From contig JADNRY010000088.1 of assembly GCA_015501585.1 (NCBI GenBank), forward strand, positions 1 to 64,000: a DNA stretch of 64,000 nt, written 5' to 3'. Below the pieces are notes generated by a model. It did no database searches. It worked only from the letters and a program-made list of their open reading frames with translations, and had not been told where the DNA came from. The DNA comes from Rhodocollybia butyracea. Lineage: Eukaryota; Basidiomycota; Agaricomycetes; Agaricales; Omphalotaceae. Positions 1-11,165 of this stretch are shown here, in pieces (position 1 is the stretch's first letter; every line of letters starts with the position of its first letter). The position numbers and the translations under genes are program-made.

Positions 1-389
1 TGACCAAGATAGTTGGCATGATCAAGGTTAGTTTGGACATGGCCAAGGGCAACTTGGACATGTCCAAGATTAGGTTGTACATCATTTAAGGCATTTTAAA
101 AATTACTATATTAGGAAAATTTTAAATTTCTATAGTGGCTGAGGTCAAAGCTGTTTTTATTACCAAATTAGGCAATTATCAAACACTTATGTTTTTCTCA
201 TAGAGTTAGACACATTTGGTATTTTTGATAAATTACTATATTAGGCAATTTTATTTCAATAGAGTTTTAATTCTTAATTAGGCAATTTCAAAAGTTTGCA
301 GTGGATGAGGTCAAAGCTGTTTTCATTGCCTAATTAAGAAGTGACAAATCTTTTGCAGTGGATGAGGCCAAAGCTGTTTTTATTACTTA
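1..389. mobile_element. Palindromic element C, outer left arm (continues left of window)
   Basis: This stretch is the inverted counterpart of about 12,530-12,960: the same run of short units (containing GCAGTGGATGAGGTCAAAGC) occurs in reverse complement there. It starts with palindromic steps of the type TTGGACATGTCC, which are subterminal motifs of the element. The arm stops abruptly at position 389, and its continuation is found at 11,166, so this element was split by the mariner-like insertion. The true left terminus lies outside the window. Confidence 0.8.
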
Positions 390-437
390 CAGCCGTTTGC
401 AAAATTCATGACAGTCCGTGAATTTGAGACATGTCTT
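390..437 (+). repeat. Left 48-bp terminal inverted repeat of mariner-like element
   Basis: It is identical in reverse complement to 11,118-11,165. Similarity weakens immediately inside, apart from a short shared AATGACTT. It is preceded by the TA target dinucleotide. Confidence 0.88.
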
Positions 438-699
438 ATAATTTTGAATGACTTGGTGTATTCGTCATTTCAAATGACTTGTGAATTTTAAGTTTTGCCT
501 GCCATTACTCTTCTCTTTGCTCACTTTCATCATGGCTCGTTGCCGTTCTACCTCTTCAACGGTGAAGAGCCGTGAGTTTATCGACAATAGTGATGACTTT
601 GAGGAAGATGCCTCAGCAAATTCAGTGACAGACCTCACTCATGACAATGATACTGAATCCGATATTAGGCCTAAAATCTGCCTAAGGTGTGTAACCATA

Positions 700-3320
700 C
701 ATTTTGACACTTTGTACGTGTTATACAATGCAATAAGAGAGTTATACGGAGCCCGAGCGTGATAGCTGTTGCCGAGGCAAAGAACTTAACAATAATACTC
801 AGTGAGCCATGAAGGTACGCCCACAAGCGTAGCCTAGAGCCAAGCTAGCAAGGATACCTGGGCTGCCCGGAGATGTAATGCTAGATTGTCAATCTAGTTA
901 TACCCAAGAGTGCATACTCTCTAAACTACAGGACATCTCAAAGCGGGATAAGTACTAAGCCAACGCGTTACTGGAGGGAAGGAATTATGAGGGAAGGCAT
1001 CCCTTGCACTAAGACCCCCAACGAGCTATGTTAAGATGTGTACTTTACAGTCCGTAACAATGGACCAGAACAATCCCAAGGAAACCGTAGAGGTCTATTC
1101 GCGGCACTGGTCGTAACCGTGAGGACGGTAGAAACATGCTTAGCGGTCCTACGGAAAGCTACGCACCGGGATAGCCTTGGCAAATCGAAACATTTGATCT
1201 TAGAAATCATACACGGAAGGTCTTATCCGTTAAAGCCGACTATCGGGAATCACTTGTACATACTCAGCGCAGTTGCTCAAGACTATCATAAGTGGTGTCG
1301 TTGGAAAGCTAGACAACTGGCCTTCTCGAGAGAATGTTAATCACACTCAGGATGGACAGAACTATCCAAGGAATAGAATGAAACTCACCCAAGGGAAACC
1401 GGGCGGCGAGTGATCATGAAGCGTAAAGGTACTGTAAGGATCTAGGCGGAATCCTTTGAGCGCGGGTTACAAACCTGGAAACCAAAGTGCGGATATGCTC
1501 CATACTGCCGTCATTCAGCCGAACTGGGAAAGTTTGTTTGAGATGTGAAAGGATGTGAGTGTAGAACGGTTCCAAAGTGCCTATGGGATGTAAGACTTGT
1601 GTCGGGATTGTCCAAGGGACTAATGTAAGGACGGCAGGTCCATACAGGCGATAGAATGAACTCGGCGAGTAAGCCTAAGAGTAGATGAGTTTCCGACTCG
1701 AAGGGTAGGACCCACTAAGTGCAAGCGGCTTTGATAGCGATATGAGCGGAAGCGGAAGGTCAAGCGGTAGCTGACCTGATGCGGTGCAAACAGAGTGGAA
1801 CCAAATAGATAATAGTAGATTGCAGAGGTTGTGAAAACGATGGAGTGAAGAAACAGAGTTAAAGAAACAGATAAAGCGAGAAACCAGAACACACAAGAGC
1901 ACACAAGTCAAGGGGTTAAGCAATATTTCCAATCTACTGTACTTGACATGGTACGGAACTATTTAAAGGGTACTCGAGGACCAGAGTAGCGATAGGTAAT
2001 AATCCAAGAGTAGAAAAGACAAGAATAGCCAAAAGAAGTACAAGGGATGAAAGACAATGATGGACATAAGCGGAAGCGGCGGGATGAGCATAAAGCATAT
2101 GTATGATTGTAAGAATGATAGAGAATGGATCGGCGGGATCATAGAAAGTGTACAGTGAAGGAAATAGTAAGACAGAAGCAAAGTGGAAGTGTATCAGAAC
2201 CGGAAATGCGGTGGGAGCGGATTATGTAACTGTAAGCGGGAAATGTCGGCAGTCGGTATATGCCTAGGGCATGACAGGTACTCCTGACCCTGGAGAATTG
2301 TGGAGTAATCGGAGAAACCTTGCTCAGATCAAAACACTCTAAAACTATGTTAATCCTCACGAAATCATATTTTACCTCTGATATATACCCAAGAATGGAC
2401 TATTTCTTTAGGAGTTTCCTTTCCAAGCCAGATTCCTCTGTTCCACTCTCTTTCCGTCTATCTCTGTATCTGTTTCATCTATTTTTTGTATTAAACTCTC
2501 TCTACTCAGTATATAAGCCAGATATATTTATTCAATAAGACAAGTTTCTTGCCCTCGACTTGACTGCTAAGACCAGTGCTCCGTAGAATGTCCCCATGGG
2601 ATCAGTAGCGTGATGCCTCCTGACTTGGTTATCTTAAGAAAGTAATAAACTTCACGTGCTTCGCAAAGCCCATTTATATCTTGATCAAATTTAAGTGTGT
2701 AGAGTTCTCTCGAACTCCAGATCAACTCAAATCTGGTTGCTTCCTTAGAGGGGACGGCTTCTAGTAAGGGATTATTCAGCTCCAGAGTGAGGGTTCCTTA
2801 GTTGACTTCTTCACGAAGTTAGACAAGCCACTAAGATTGTGGTACGAGTTCCTAGTGATTAAGTTCACTCACAATATCGTAGCTTGGCCCAGAGTTTGGT
2901 CGAGGACTTTACGGCATCACAGCAGCTAGTGCCAGAGTTTGCCTAGGGTTGTTGACAAACCTCGAGATTACTATTCTAGCTAGAGCCAGAGTTTGCCTAG
3001 GAGAATCTTAGTCTCGTTGTATTGGTTTTGGTTTTGGTTAATTGATTTGGACATACACACCTGGTTCCCTCGTACACTCGTACACCCCAACTAGGCTTCT
3101 CACGACTTAGTTCTAAGAGTTGTCTAAGCTTAGTTACCCACGTTAGCGCTACAGTCTTGAACCTGGAGCAGTTGCGCGCATACATCCGATATTACAAGAC
3201 TTTCCCTCGGGGAATCTCTGACAACCCACCCTTGCTCCCTTACATATCGATAGTCTGGTTAGGTGCAGTAGTGTTTTTTGTTAGGTTGTTTTATAGCACC
3301 TTTTGCATACCTACATGTAA
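700..3320. other. Unidentified insertion-like segment within the SAM-like gene
   Basis: The segment separates the gene's acidic leader (to about 690) from its next recognisable exon (about 3,340). Its left half (740-1,960) is GC-balanced, has no long open frame and reads like structured RNA, but I recognise no rRNA, group I or group II core. Its right half has a promoter-like TATATAAG near 2,512 followed by AATAAG near 2,532, as in an LTR. There are also three copies of CAGAGTTTG (about 2,890, 2,932 and 2,985). No matching second LTR was found. It could be a degraded retroelement or a very long intron with insertions. Boundaries are approximate. Confidence 0.35.
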
Positions 3321-3874
3321 ATACCCAAATACCGAAGATGACGGCGACGAAATCCAAAGCCAGCCTTCTACAGATTTCACCATGGATCCCGAAATTGCTG
3401 CAGAACTCAAACAATGTTGTGAAGAAGATGTGAAAAAATCCAAGGAAGCACTGAAGAAGGCTGAGAAGAAAAGGAGAGCAGATGAAAAAAAGAGAAAAGC
3501 AGATATATCTATGCATAATTTACATTTTCTTGTTGTTTTTGACGCATCTTACATCCTCAACAAGCTTCAAGCCCAAAGACTCCAGCTCAACCTCACAAGA
3601 AAGGTTGCAAAAGTGATGAGATTGATAAACGAGGTACGTGTCATGTTTTCTTGCCAAAATTTTTCACTTACTGTCCGAATGAGGTAGTACTGCCTAAGGA
3701 TCTCAACCTTTCAGTTAGCCTTCAACTATACATGTATCCTACTCCTGCAGAGGCCAAGAAACCAGTGAAAACCAAACAGCTGCCAAAACTCAGATCTGTA
3801 AATTCGACTTTGCTGACCCTTTCTCGACATTCAAAGCCCAGCTTCTCGTTTGAACCAATGATTTTTTCAAACCC

Positions 3875-3883
3875 GACAAAACC
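3875..3883 (+). repeat. 9-bp target site duplication of element A (left)
   Basis: GACAAAACC at 3,875-3,883 recurs exactly at 7,348-7,356, on either side of the inverted-repeat element. Removing one copy plus the element joins two parts of one reading frame. Confidence 0.88.
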
Positions 3884-6800
3884 AGTTCAGTCACCCACAT
3901 ATTTGGTCTTATTAGTCTACACTTTTGTTACATTGACCTTACTAAAAAGACTCAAAAACCTAGGCAAAACCCGGGCAGCTAGGTCATGACCTTGGGATTT
4001 AGGTCATGACCTGGGAATTAGGTCATGACCTAAAAAATTGGTCATGACCTAGGTCAGGTTGGTCTTTTCCTGGGGTTGGTAGGTCATGGCCTGGGGTGAG
4101 ATAGGATATGGCCTAGGTGGGGCAGGGCATGGTCTAGGTGAGGGAGGGTATGGTCTAGGAGGAGGAGGGTATAGTCTGGGAGGAGGAGGGTATGGTCTAG
4201 GAGGGGGAGATATAGTCCAAGAGGTGTAGGGTGAGAGTGGAGGATGGTGAGATAGAGAATATAAACAAGAATGAAATATCATAGAATAATGACTTGAAAT
4301 TTTTAGAAACATATTGGGATTTTTTACATATCTGTAGATTATGACAAGATTAAGCTAAGTCACAGTGCCCTGTTCTGGGTGGTCAGGGAAGCATGGGACT
4401 TACCTGACCTAGCTGATTCAGGTCATGACCTACCTAACCTAGGTCATGACCTAACTGACCTACCTAGGTCATGACCTACCTGGCCTAGGTCATGACCCAG
4501 GCCAATTTAAAAATTACTAAATTAGGAAATTTTTAAATTTTTGCAGTGGATGAGGTCAAAGCTGTTTTTATTACCAAATAAGGCAATTTTCAAACACCTT
4601 AACCGGTTTTATGTTTTTTTAATAGAGTTAGATACATTTGGAAATTTTTATAAATTACTATATTAGGCAATTTTATTTCAATAGACTTTTATTTCTTAAT
4701 TAGGCAATTTCAAAACTTTTGCAGTGGATGAGGCCAAAGCTGTTTCCATTGCCTAATTGAGAAGTGACAAATTTGCAGTGGATGAGGTCAAAGCTGATTT
4801 CATTACTTATTTGAAAAATGACAAATCTTTTGCAGTGGATGAGGTCAAAGCTGTTTTCACTACCTAATTAAGAAATGACAAAACTGAATACACAAACTAT
4901 GTACACTCTTTCCCTAAGGACAATAGCTTGTGGTAAACATCCAGACCTTTTGTTTATACACAGAATAGGTTGCTCACCTAAAATGAAGCCAATCCTGTGG
5001 TGGGAAGGGGCTGGATTGCAAAATATTTTTTTGGATAACCTTTGGTTGTAGTGGATGAGGCCAAAGCTGTATACCCATAAAAGGAAATCAATGAAAAGCA
5101 TTGAGTCTAAAGATTGCTTGATATAACATGCAGATTGGCATAGATAAGGGTGATCCTTTTCATCCCCTGATACCCTGATATGTTGTCTACCCTTTCTGAG
5201 TCTCAGATATATTTAGATGGCCCCTGGGAGATCAGTCTTTATTGATCTTTGAACTTTTTCATCAAAAACCCTCATTTTTTCGAAATCAGAGGATAAGTAT
5301 CAGAGCATCCAGGCCAGGGTGGGCCACAGGTTTCTAGGACATTGTACCCTGGTATAATAGGTACATTTAAACGACTCAGGAGTAGCTTATACTATGCTGG
5401 GGGAGTGGGTAATAATTGATCTCTGTATATGTATGCATAAATTCGCTTTTTTGACCATCAAATCATTAATAGAGGCAGCTATAGGCAAGGGATTGCAGAG
5501 AAACTCGCGGAATAGTGTACCAGGACTTGATATAGCATTTCTATAGCAAAATATTCTAACTATCTGAGGTTCAAGATGCGATGATAAGTTTGACACAAGT
5601 ATCAGACACTTAAAACCCCAGGACTACTGGTACATCAAGATAAGGGAAGGGGTTGTCGGGGAAAGGTTCTGATATCAATCTATGTACTCCTAGCATGCTA
5701 TATGCCAAGCTAGACAGTCTTCTCTTGCCTACAGCTCCCGCTATTAATGATTTAACAGGCAAAAAAACGAAATTTATGGCTAATTAGACACATATCACTT
5801 ATTACCCACTCCCCAGCATAGTATAAGCTACTCCTGAGTCGTTTAAATGTACCTATTATACCAGGGTACAATGTCCTAGAAACCTGTGGCCACCCTGGCC
5901 TGGATGCTCTGATACTTATCCTCTGATTTCGAAAAAATGAGGGTTTTTGATGAAAAGTTCAAAGATCAATAAAGACTGATCTCCCAGGGGCCATCTAAAT
6001 ATATCTGAGACTCAGAAAGGGTAGACAACATATCAGGGTATCAGGGGATGAAAAGGATCACCCTTATCTATGCCAATCTGCATGTTATATCAAGCAATCT
6101 TTAGACTCAATGCTTTTCATTGATTTCCTTTTATGGGTATACAGCTTTGGCCTCATCCACTACAACCAAAGGTTATCCAAAAAAATATTTTGCAATCCAG
6201 CCCCTTCCCACCACAGGATTGGCTTCATTTTAGGTGAGCAACCTATTCTGTGTATAAACAAAAGGTCTGGATGTTTACCACAAGCTATTGTCCTTAGGGA
6301 AAGAGTGTACATAGTTTGTGTATTCAGTTTTGTCATTTCTTAATTAGGTAGTGAAAACAGCTTTGACCTCATCCACTGCAAAAGATTTGTCATTTTTCAA
6401 ATAAGTAATGAAATCAGCTTTGACCTCATCCACTGCAAATTTGTCACTTCTCAATTAGGCAATGGAAACAGCTTTGGCCTCATCCACTGCAAAAGTTTTG
6501 AAATTGCCTAATTAAGAAATAAAAGTCTATTGAAATAAAATTGCCTAATATAGTAATTTATAAAAATTTCCAAATGTATCTAACTCTATTAAAAAAACAT
6601 AAAACCGGTTAAGGTGTTTGAAAATTGCCTTATTTGGTAATAAAAACAGCTTTGACCTCATCCACTGCAAAAATTTAAAAATTTCCTAATTTAGTAATTT
6701 TTAAATTGGCCTGGGTCATGACCTAGGCCAGGTAGGTCATGACCTAGGTAGGTCAGTTAGGTCATGACCTAGGTTAGGTAGGTCATGACCTAAAAAAGTA

Positions 6801-7347
6801 GATCATGACCTGAATCAGCTAGGTCAGGTAAGTCCCATGCTTCCCTGACCACCCAGAACAGGGCACTGTGACTTAGCTTAATCTTGTCATAATCTACAGA
6901 TATGTAAAAAATCCCAATATGTTTCTAAAAATTTCAAGTCATTATTCTATGATATTTCATTCTTGTTTATATTCTCTATCTCACCATCCTCCACTCTCAC
7001 CCTACACCTCTTGGACTATATCTCCCCCTCCTAGACCATACCCTCCTCCTCCCAGACTATACCCTCCTCCTCCTAGACCATACCCTCCCTCACCTAGACC
7101 ATGCCCTGCCCCACCTAGGCCATATCCTATCTCACCCCAGGCCATGACCTACCAACCCCAGGAAAAGACCAACCTGACCTAGGTCATGACCAATTTTTTA
7201 GGTCATGACCTAATTCCCAGGTCATGACCTAAATCCCAAGGTCATGACCTAGCTGCCCGGGTTTTGCCTAGGTTTTTGAGTCTTTTTAGTAAGGTCAATG
7301 TAACAAAAGTGTAGACTAATAAGACCAAATATGTGGTTGCCTGAAGT
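3884..7347. mobile_element. Palindromic foldback element A (Mutator-like, non-autonomous)
   Basis: The whole 3,464-bp element is one interrupted palindrome. The arms run roughly 3,884-5,490 and 5,720-7,347, leaving a central spacer of about 230 bp. Termini read A(G/C)TTCAG(T/G)CA(A/C)CCACATATTTGG. Just inside each end lie several copies of AGGTCATGACCT, a perfect palindrome, then a CTCC-rich block, then units containing GCAGTGGATGAGG. The same small open frames occur in mirror image (4,868-5,101 versus 6,110-6,343; 4,049-4,312 versus 6,919-7,182), so they reflect the palindrome and are not genes. No transposase is encoded. A 9-bp duplication and long TIRs point to Mutator-like transposition in trans; that assignment is inference. 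Confidence 0.82.
5490..5720. other. Central spacer between the arms of element A
   Basis: Mirror symmetry fades at about 5,490 on the left and 5,720 on the right, where CTATTAATGATTT is the last clear inverted match. The spacer has no open frame of note. A related spacer lies in element C at roughly 11,840-12,090. Confidence 0.55.
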
Positions 7348-7356
7348 GACAAAACC
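7348..7356 (+). repeat. 9-bp target site duplication of element A (right)
   Basis: Second copy of GACAAAACC. The interrupted gene's reading frame resumes directly after it. Confidence 0.88.
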
Positions 7357-8511
7357 AACATTGACGACTACAATATTGCTTATACAATTGCTCGAGTGGC
7401 ACCTCAGCCTGTTACGCTTGATAGTGAAGAAAGCTATGCACATTTGGTGGAATCTCTGAAGAATACTAGTCAAGTGGTAGTATATGTTACAAAGAAGGTG
7501 GCTGATTTGGTGAGTTATTTGTTCTTTATACTTCACTTAATTTGCTCATAATGCTCCCAGATCAATGAGAGCAATGACAAGGAGAACAATAAGAAGAGTA
7601 AGAAGAAATTGAAGGTATTTTATGTTGAATATGTCTTTACATGCTCTAATGTGGTGTAGGTGCCCGCTGAACGTGATATTGACCCCGAAGATAACCCCGT
7701 TAATCAAAACATTATTGCTATTCGTGGTCAATGGCCCTGTGAAACAAAATCCTGTCCGAGTGAAAATTGTTGGATCCATCCTGAAACAGTGACACATTTC
7801 CCTCTCCACTTCAGGCGTGTTGAGAGATGGGCCATGGCAATGGTATGTCCTATGTCCTTTCGTATGAATATTGCTGATGAATGCCCAGTTGGATGGTCCT
7901 GAACGAGCAACAGTTGAATCACCACCGAATGACAATCTTTTCACCACAAACAATGAAGAGAGCACAGTCGCCTCCAATGTCTTACAGCAGTGTCAAGCAT
8001 GACGCAATTCAACCACTACTGGCTCCAATATCAGCATCAATATCACTCCCAAAGTTGCTGCGCTTCTTCGCTCAGCTCCTCCACCTGTCCCGCTTGCCAC
8101 TCCTGTTACCGCTGCCACTGCTTCCTCCTGATTGTATGCCTGGACTATATATGATCATGGCAAACTTCTGTACACAATATGGTCTTGATAACTTGGTCAC
8201 TCGAAAACTCATCGAACTTGGTTATGTGAATACAAGCAGTCTCGAATACACTCAAGGGTCTGATTTGAAGGAATCTGGATTGTTGCCCGGGAATATTGCA
8301 CAGCTTCATGCAGCTGTTTCGGAATGGTCAGTTGTTTGTGCTGGATAGTATGGACAGTGTATCATTTTACTTGCTGTGTGTGTTGTTTTTTTGTACCTGT
8401 TTTCTTGCTATCATTTTGTATCTCACTCCATGGCACATACAATAGAATTGCATGTATTCTACACTACATCACTATAGTCGTTCATTATCATAGTAATACT
8501 AGTAACTGAAA

Positions 8512-9504
8512 TTACATATAGCCTGCATGAGCAATGTATCCTTCTGCATCTTCCGGTGTGATAATCTCCATAGCCAATACCATATCATAGAGCAAGCCTT
8601 GCGAAGTGAACAAGCAACCATAACGACAAATAAAGCTCTTGATTTTTGAGAAAGCCTCTTCAATAGGATTGAAATCCGGTGAATATGGTGGCAGAAACTC
8701 AAAATGAACACCTACGAATGATTGTCAGAATACAATCACTTTGAAAGACTCTGTGGATGTACCGTATTCTTCTGCCAGCTCAAGAATACGTTCGCCATGA
8801 TGAATACAAGCATTATCCAGGACAATAACACTATGAGGCCCTGGAAAAGGTGTGGTTAAAGGAAGCTACAATATAAATGAGAATAATGTATATAGACAAA
8901 GAAACCCTTGAGACATACCACAGATCCTTCCAAAAATTGCAGAAACTTTTCCCAGGTCATTGATCCCTCACATGCTGTTGCGGCAATCATTCCATCAAGA
9001 GACAGAGCTCCAGTCCCTGTAAGTCACTGCCCGCGGACAAAAACAGCTTTAAGACTCATGGCACGAGTTCCCTTCCTTGACCGACCATACCGTCGAGTCT
9101 TTGTTTGTTCATCTTTTGACGTTTCATCCATGAAAATCATCTGCTCAGCATCATACATAGACATGCGCCGGATGAAGTCTGCGCGAACCTTTTCATTTCG
9201 TTCAGCAGCAATGATGCAAAGTTTCTTTGTAGAGAGACCATGGCGTTCAAGCTCACGATGAATTGTTGTAAAGTGTGCGGAGATGAAGCGATTGTTTTCC
9301 ATTCAATATGTCACAGAGTTCATCAAGAAAATAATCCGGATGATGATTGACTAGAGCAAGGAGGTATTGGATATTGTTCATATTCAGTGTGCGAGGACGG
9401 CCAGAACGGTGAGATTTAGGTTTCGAGACGTGACCAGTGGCACTGGATGCAGGTTCACGTGATTTGCCGTGATATATGCTGAACAAATGTGCAAATCTCA
9501 CCAA
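8512..9504 (-). pseudogene. Tc1/mariner DD34E transposase, degraded
   Basis: On the minus strand the protein begins with a helix-turn-helix-like region (SGRPRTL...YFLDELCDIL). It continues through IHRELERHGLSTKK, the first Asp in MDETSKDE, the second Asp in VLDNACIHHG and the Glu in YSPDFNPIE, with 34 residues between the last two acids. Two introns fit exactly: 8,866-8,918 (GTATGT...TAG, 53 bp) and 8,712-8,762 (GTACAT...TAG, 51 bp, with a CTGAC branch site). The stop is at 8,512. Breaks: a one-base frameshift near 9,300 just after DIL, and an in-frame TGA at 9,024-9,026. The extreme N-terminus and true start are not resolved. It would act on the 48-bp TIRs around it, or on a smaller lost copy. 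It is convergent with the SAM-like gene, with about 160 bp between the stops. Confidence 0.82.
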
Positions 9505-9619
9505 GTGGGAACCACATAATTTTTGATGCTTTTGGTAAAATCATTGTAAAATCATGTTAAAGCTGAGATATATAGATTTGTCATTAGATATTTACAAGGG
9601 GCAGAAGTTATTCTGGAGG

Positions 9620-10140
9620 TATGATGGAAACATGGTGCTTAAAGTCAATATAAAATGCTTGTATGTCATATCTTCCTAGTACAATATACCAAAAAGATAC
9701 AGAAAAGTTATGCAAAACATCTTCAATAATTTCACCTAACTTATGGGAAGTTGCTTTCTGGTTTTTTACCTATAAGGTGCCAGAATTGTGAGAAATGTAT
9801 GTTGAGAATATGATGATATATAATATTTATATGTCATCCACTCCTTGTACTATATACAAGAAACATACAGAAAAGTTGTGCAAAACATCTACTATAAAAG
9901 TTGCTTTCTGGGTTTTACCAATAATGAGCCAGAATTGTGAAGGATGTATGCTGAGCATATAAAGATATATAATGCTTATATATCACACATGCTTTGCGCT
10001 ATATATGAAAAACATACAGGAAAGTTTTGCAAAACATCTCCTATAATTCCACTTAACTTACTGGAAGTTGCTTTCTGGGTTTTTACCTATAACAAGCCAG
10101 AATTGCAAAGGATGTATGCTGAACAAATGAGCACAATTAA
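9620..10140. repeat. Three diverged tandem units, about 155-185 bp each
   Basis: The phrase GAAGTTGCTTTCTGG followed by a T-rich ACC motif and CCAGAATTG recurs near 9,750, 9,900 and 10,065. Each is preceded by CATACAG(A/G)AAAGTT and CAAAACATCT. The units are AT-rich, drifted and non-coding, and sit between the transposase gene and the right end of the mariner-like element. Confidence 0.7.
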
Positions 10141-11117
10141 TACTCAAATTATTCAAATGCATCTTCATAATTAATCACAAGAGCTGGTGATTACATTTTG
10201 AAAATATGCTAAAGAAAAATGTTAAAGTTATAACACAGGCTCATGTAAGCTGTTTTATGAACAATGAAACTATAATGAACATATGAATGGTTAATATCAC
10301 TGTTAATCCATTGTAAATGTGGCAAGTTTTGGTATAAATGTGGGGGGGCTATGATGTATGTGATTAGCATAACTTCACTGTAATCATTACCACATACAGG
10401 GAATACATCTGTAAACTATTATACCTATTATATCATACACAGTTACTATCTGTTCACAATGAGGGTACTGCATTATTAAAAAAACATGGGGTTTAAACAC
10501 AATAAATAATGAGGAAACTATGATAAATTTGACATCTGCACTGATCTATATATTCATCATTACTTTAGCAGATTTGGATGAACTGACAGAAAATGTACAA
10601 AGGACAAGTGTGGATGTTATTGATTTTTGAGTTGCAAGTTGGGGTCTAATGATGTGGCAACATGGGGGATATATGAGTTGTCAATTATATGATAGAATTA
10701 TGTTAAAAAGTACATGAATGTGACAATGATTTATGCAAACAATTGTGGGCAATGATATAGAAAGAGTGTGCGAAGTATGCAAAAGGTGTAGCAAAGTGAT
10801 ACCAAATAAATTTTTGTAAAATTTATACAAAACAAAGAAATAATGTTGAAGAAATGTTAAGTTGTGCACATTGCTGGAGTATAATCTGGTATCTAGTGTT
10901 AGCCTAAGTACGCCAGAAAGTTGATTCAGAGAAGCCAATGACATTGAGTATATCCTCAAGAGGAAGAAGATCACCTAGATGAAGCTTGATAGCCGCAAGC
11001 TTAACATCATTGCTGATGTGCTTCCAAGCTACCATGGTGGTTATGTAGAAATGCTCAAAATGAAAATTTTATCTAAGTAGAGAGATCGTAAATTTCTATG
11101 AAGTCATTGAAGTTTAC
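10141..11117. other. AT-rich stretch, no gene seen
   Basis: The right interior of the mariner-like element has only short, compositionally driven open frames and no motif I recognise. It may be filler or remains of older insertions. Confidence 0.5.
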
Positions 11118-11165
11118 AAGACATGTCTCAAATTCACGGACTGTCATGAATTTTGCAAACGGCTG
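11118..11165 (-). repeat. Right 48-bp terminal inverted repeat of mariner-like element
   Basis: It is the perfect reverse complement of 390-437 and is followed by TA and then by the resumed left arm of element C. Confidence 0.88.

Larger units (their letters stand above)
532..8348 (+). pseudogene. SAM-like-domain hypothetical gene, split by insertions
   Basis: The likely start is the ATG at 532, followed by a Ser/Asp/Glu-rich leader (MARCRSTSSTVKS...). Reading resumes at about 3,340 with an acidic stretch, then a Lys/Ala/Glu-rich helix (3,383-3,500). It continues through FDFADPFSTFKAQ up to 3,883, jumps element A, and goes on with NIDDYNIAYTIARVAPQP from 7,357. Introns are visible at about 7,509-7,560, 7,615-7,659 and 7,841-7,885. 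Near 7,735-7,840 there is a Cys/Trp/His segment. The C-terminus (8,145-8,348) resembles a SAM-like helical domain (FCTQYGLDN...SDLKESG...). Damage: element A inserted in a coding exon, a TGA in frame just before it, a TGA near 7,998, and a frameshift in the Pro-rich linker near 8,130. I recall similar multicopy genes in Agaricomycetes, function unknown. It lies inside the mariner-like TIRs and converges on the transposase. Confidence 0.6.
390..11165. mobile_element. Tc1/mariner-like element, 10.8 kb, with passenger gene
   Basis: The ends are perfect 48-bp inverted repeats (390-437 and 11,118-11,165) starting CAGCCGTTTGCAAAATTC. They are flanked by TA (388-389 and 11,166-11,167). Removing the insert with one TA rebuilds the left arm of element C, matching its mirror sequence near 12,550, so the ends and the duplication are well supported. 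Inside are a DD34E transposase (minus) and a convergent SAM-like gene (plus) whose ATG lies about 95 bp inside the left end. About 3.5 kb is the later element A, and about 2.6 kb (700-3,320) looks like another insertion. A TA duplication and a DD34E transposase fit Tc1/mariner. The size is far above the usual 1.3-2.5 kb. Confidence 0.8.

Noticed and set aside
4049..7182. Identical small frames at 4,049-4,312 and 6,919-7,182, and at 4,868-5,101 and 6,110-6,343
   Set aside because: They are mirror images created by the palindromic element. They are low-complexity (Pro/Tyr) or featureless and not genes.
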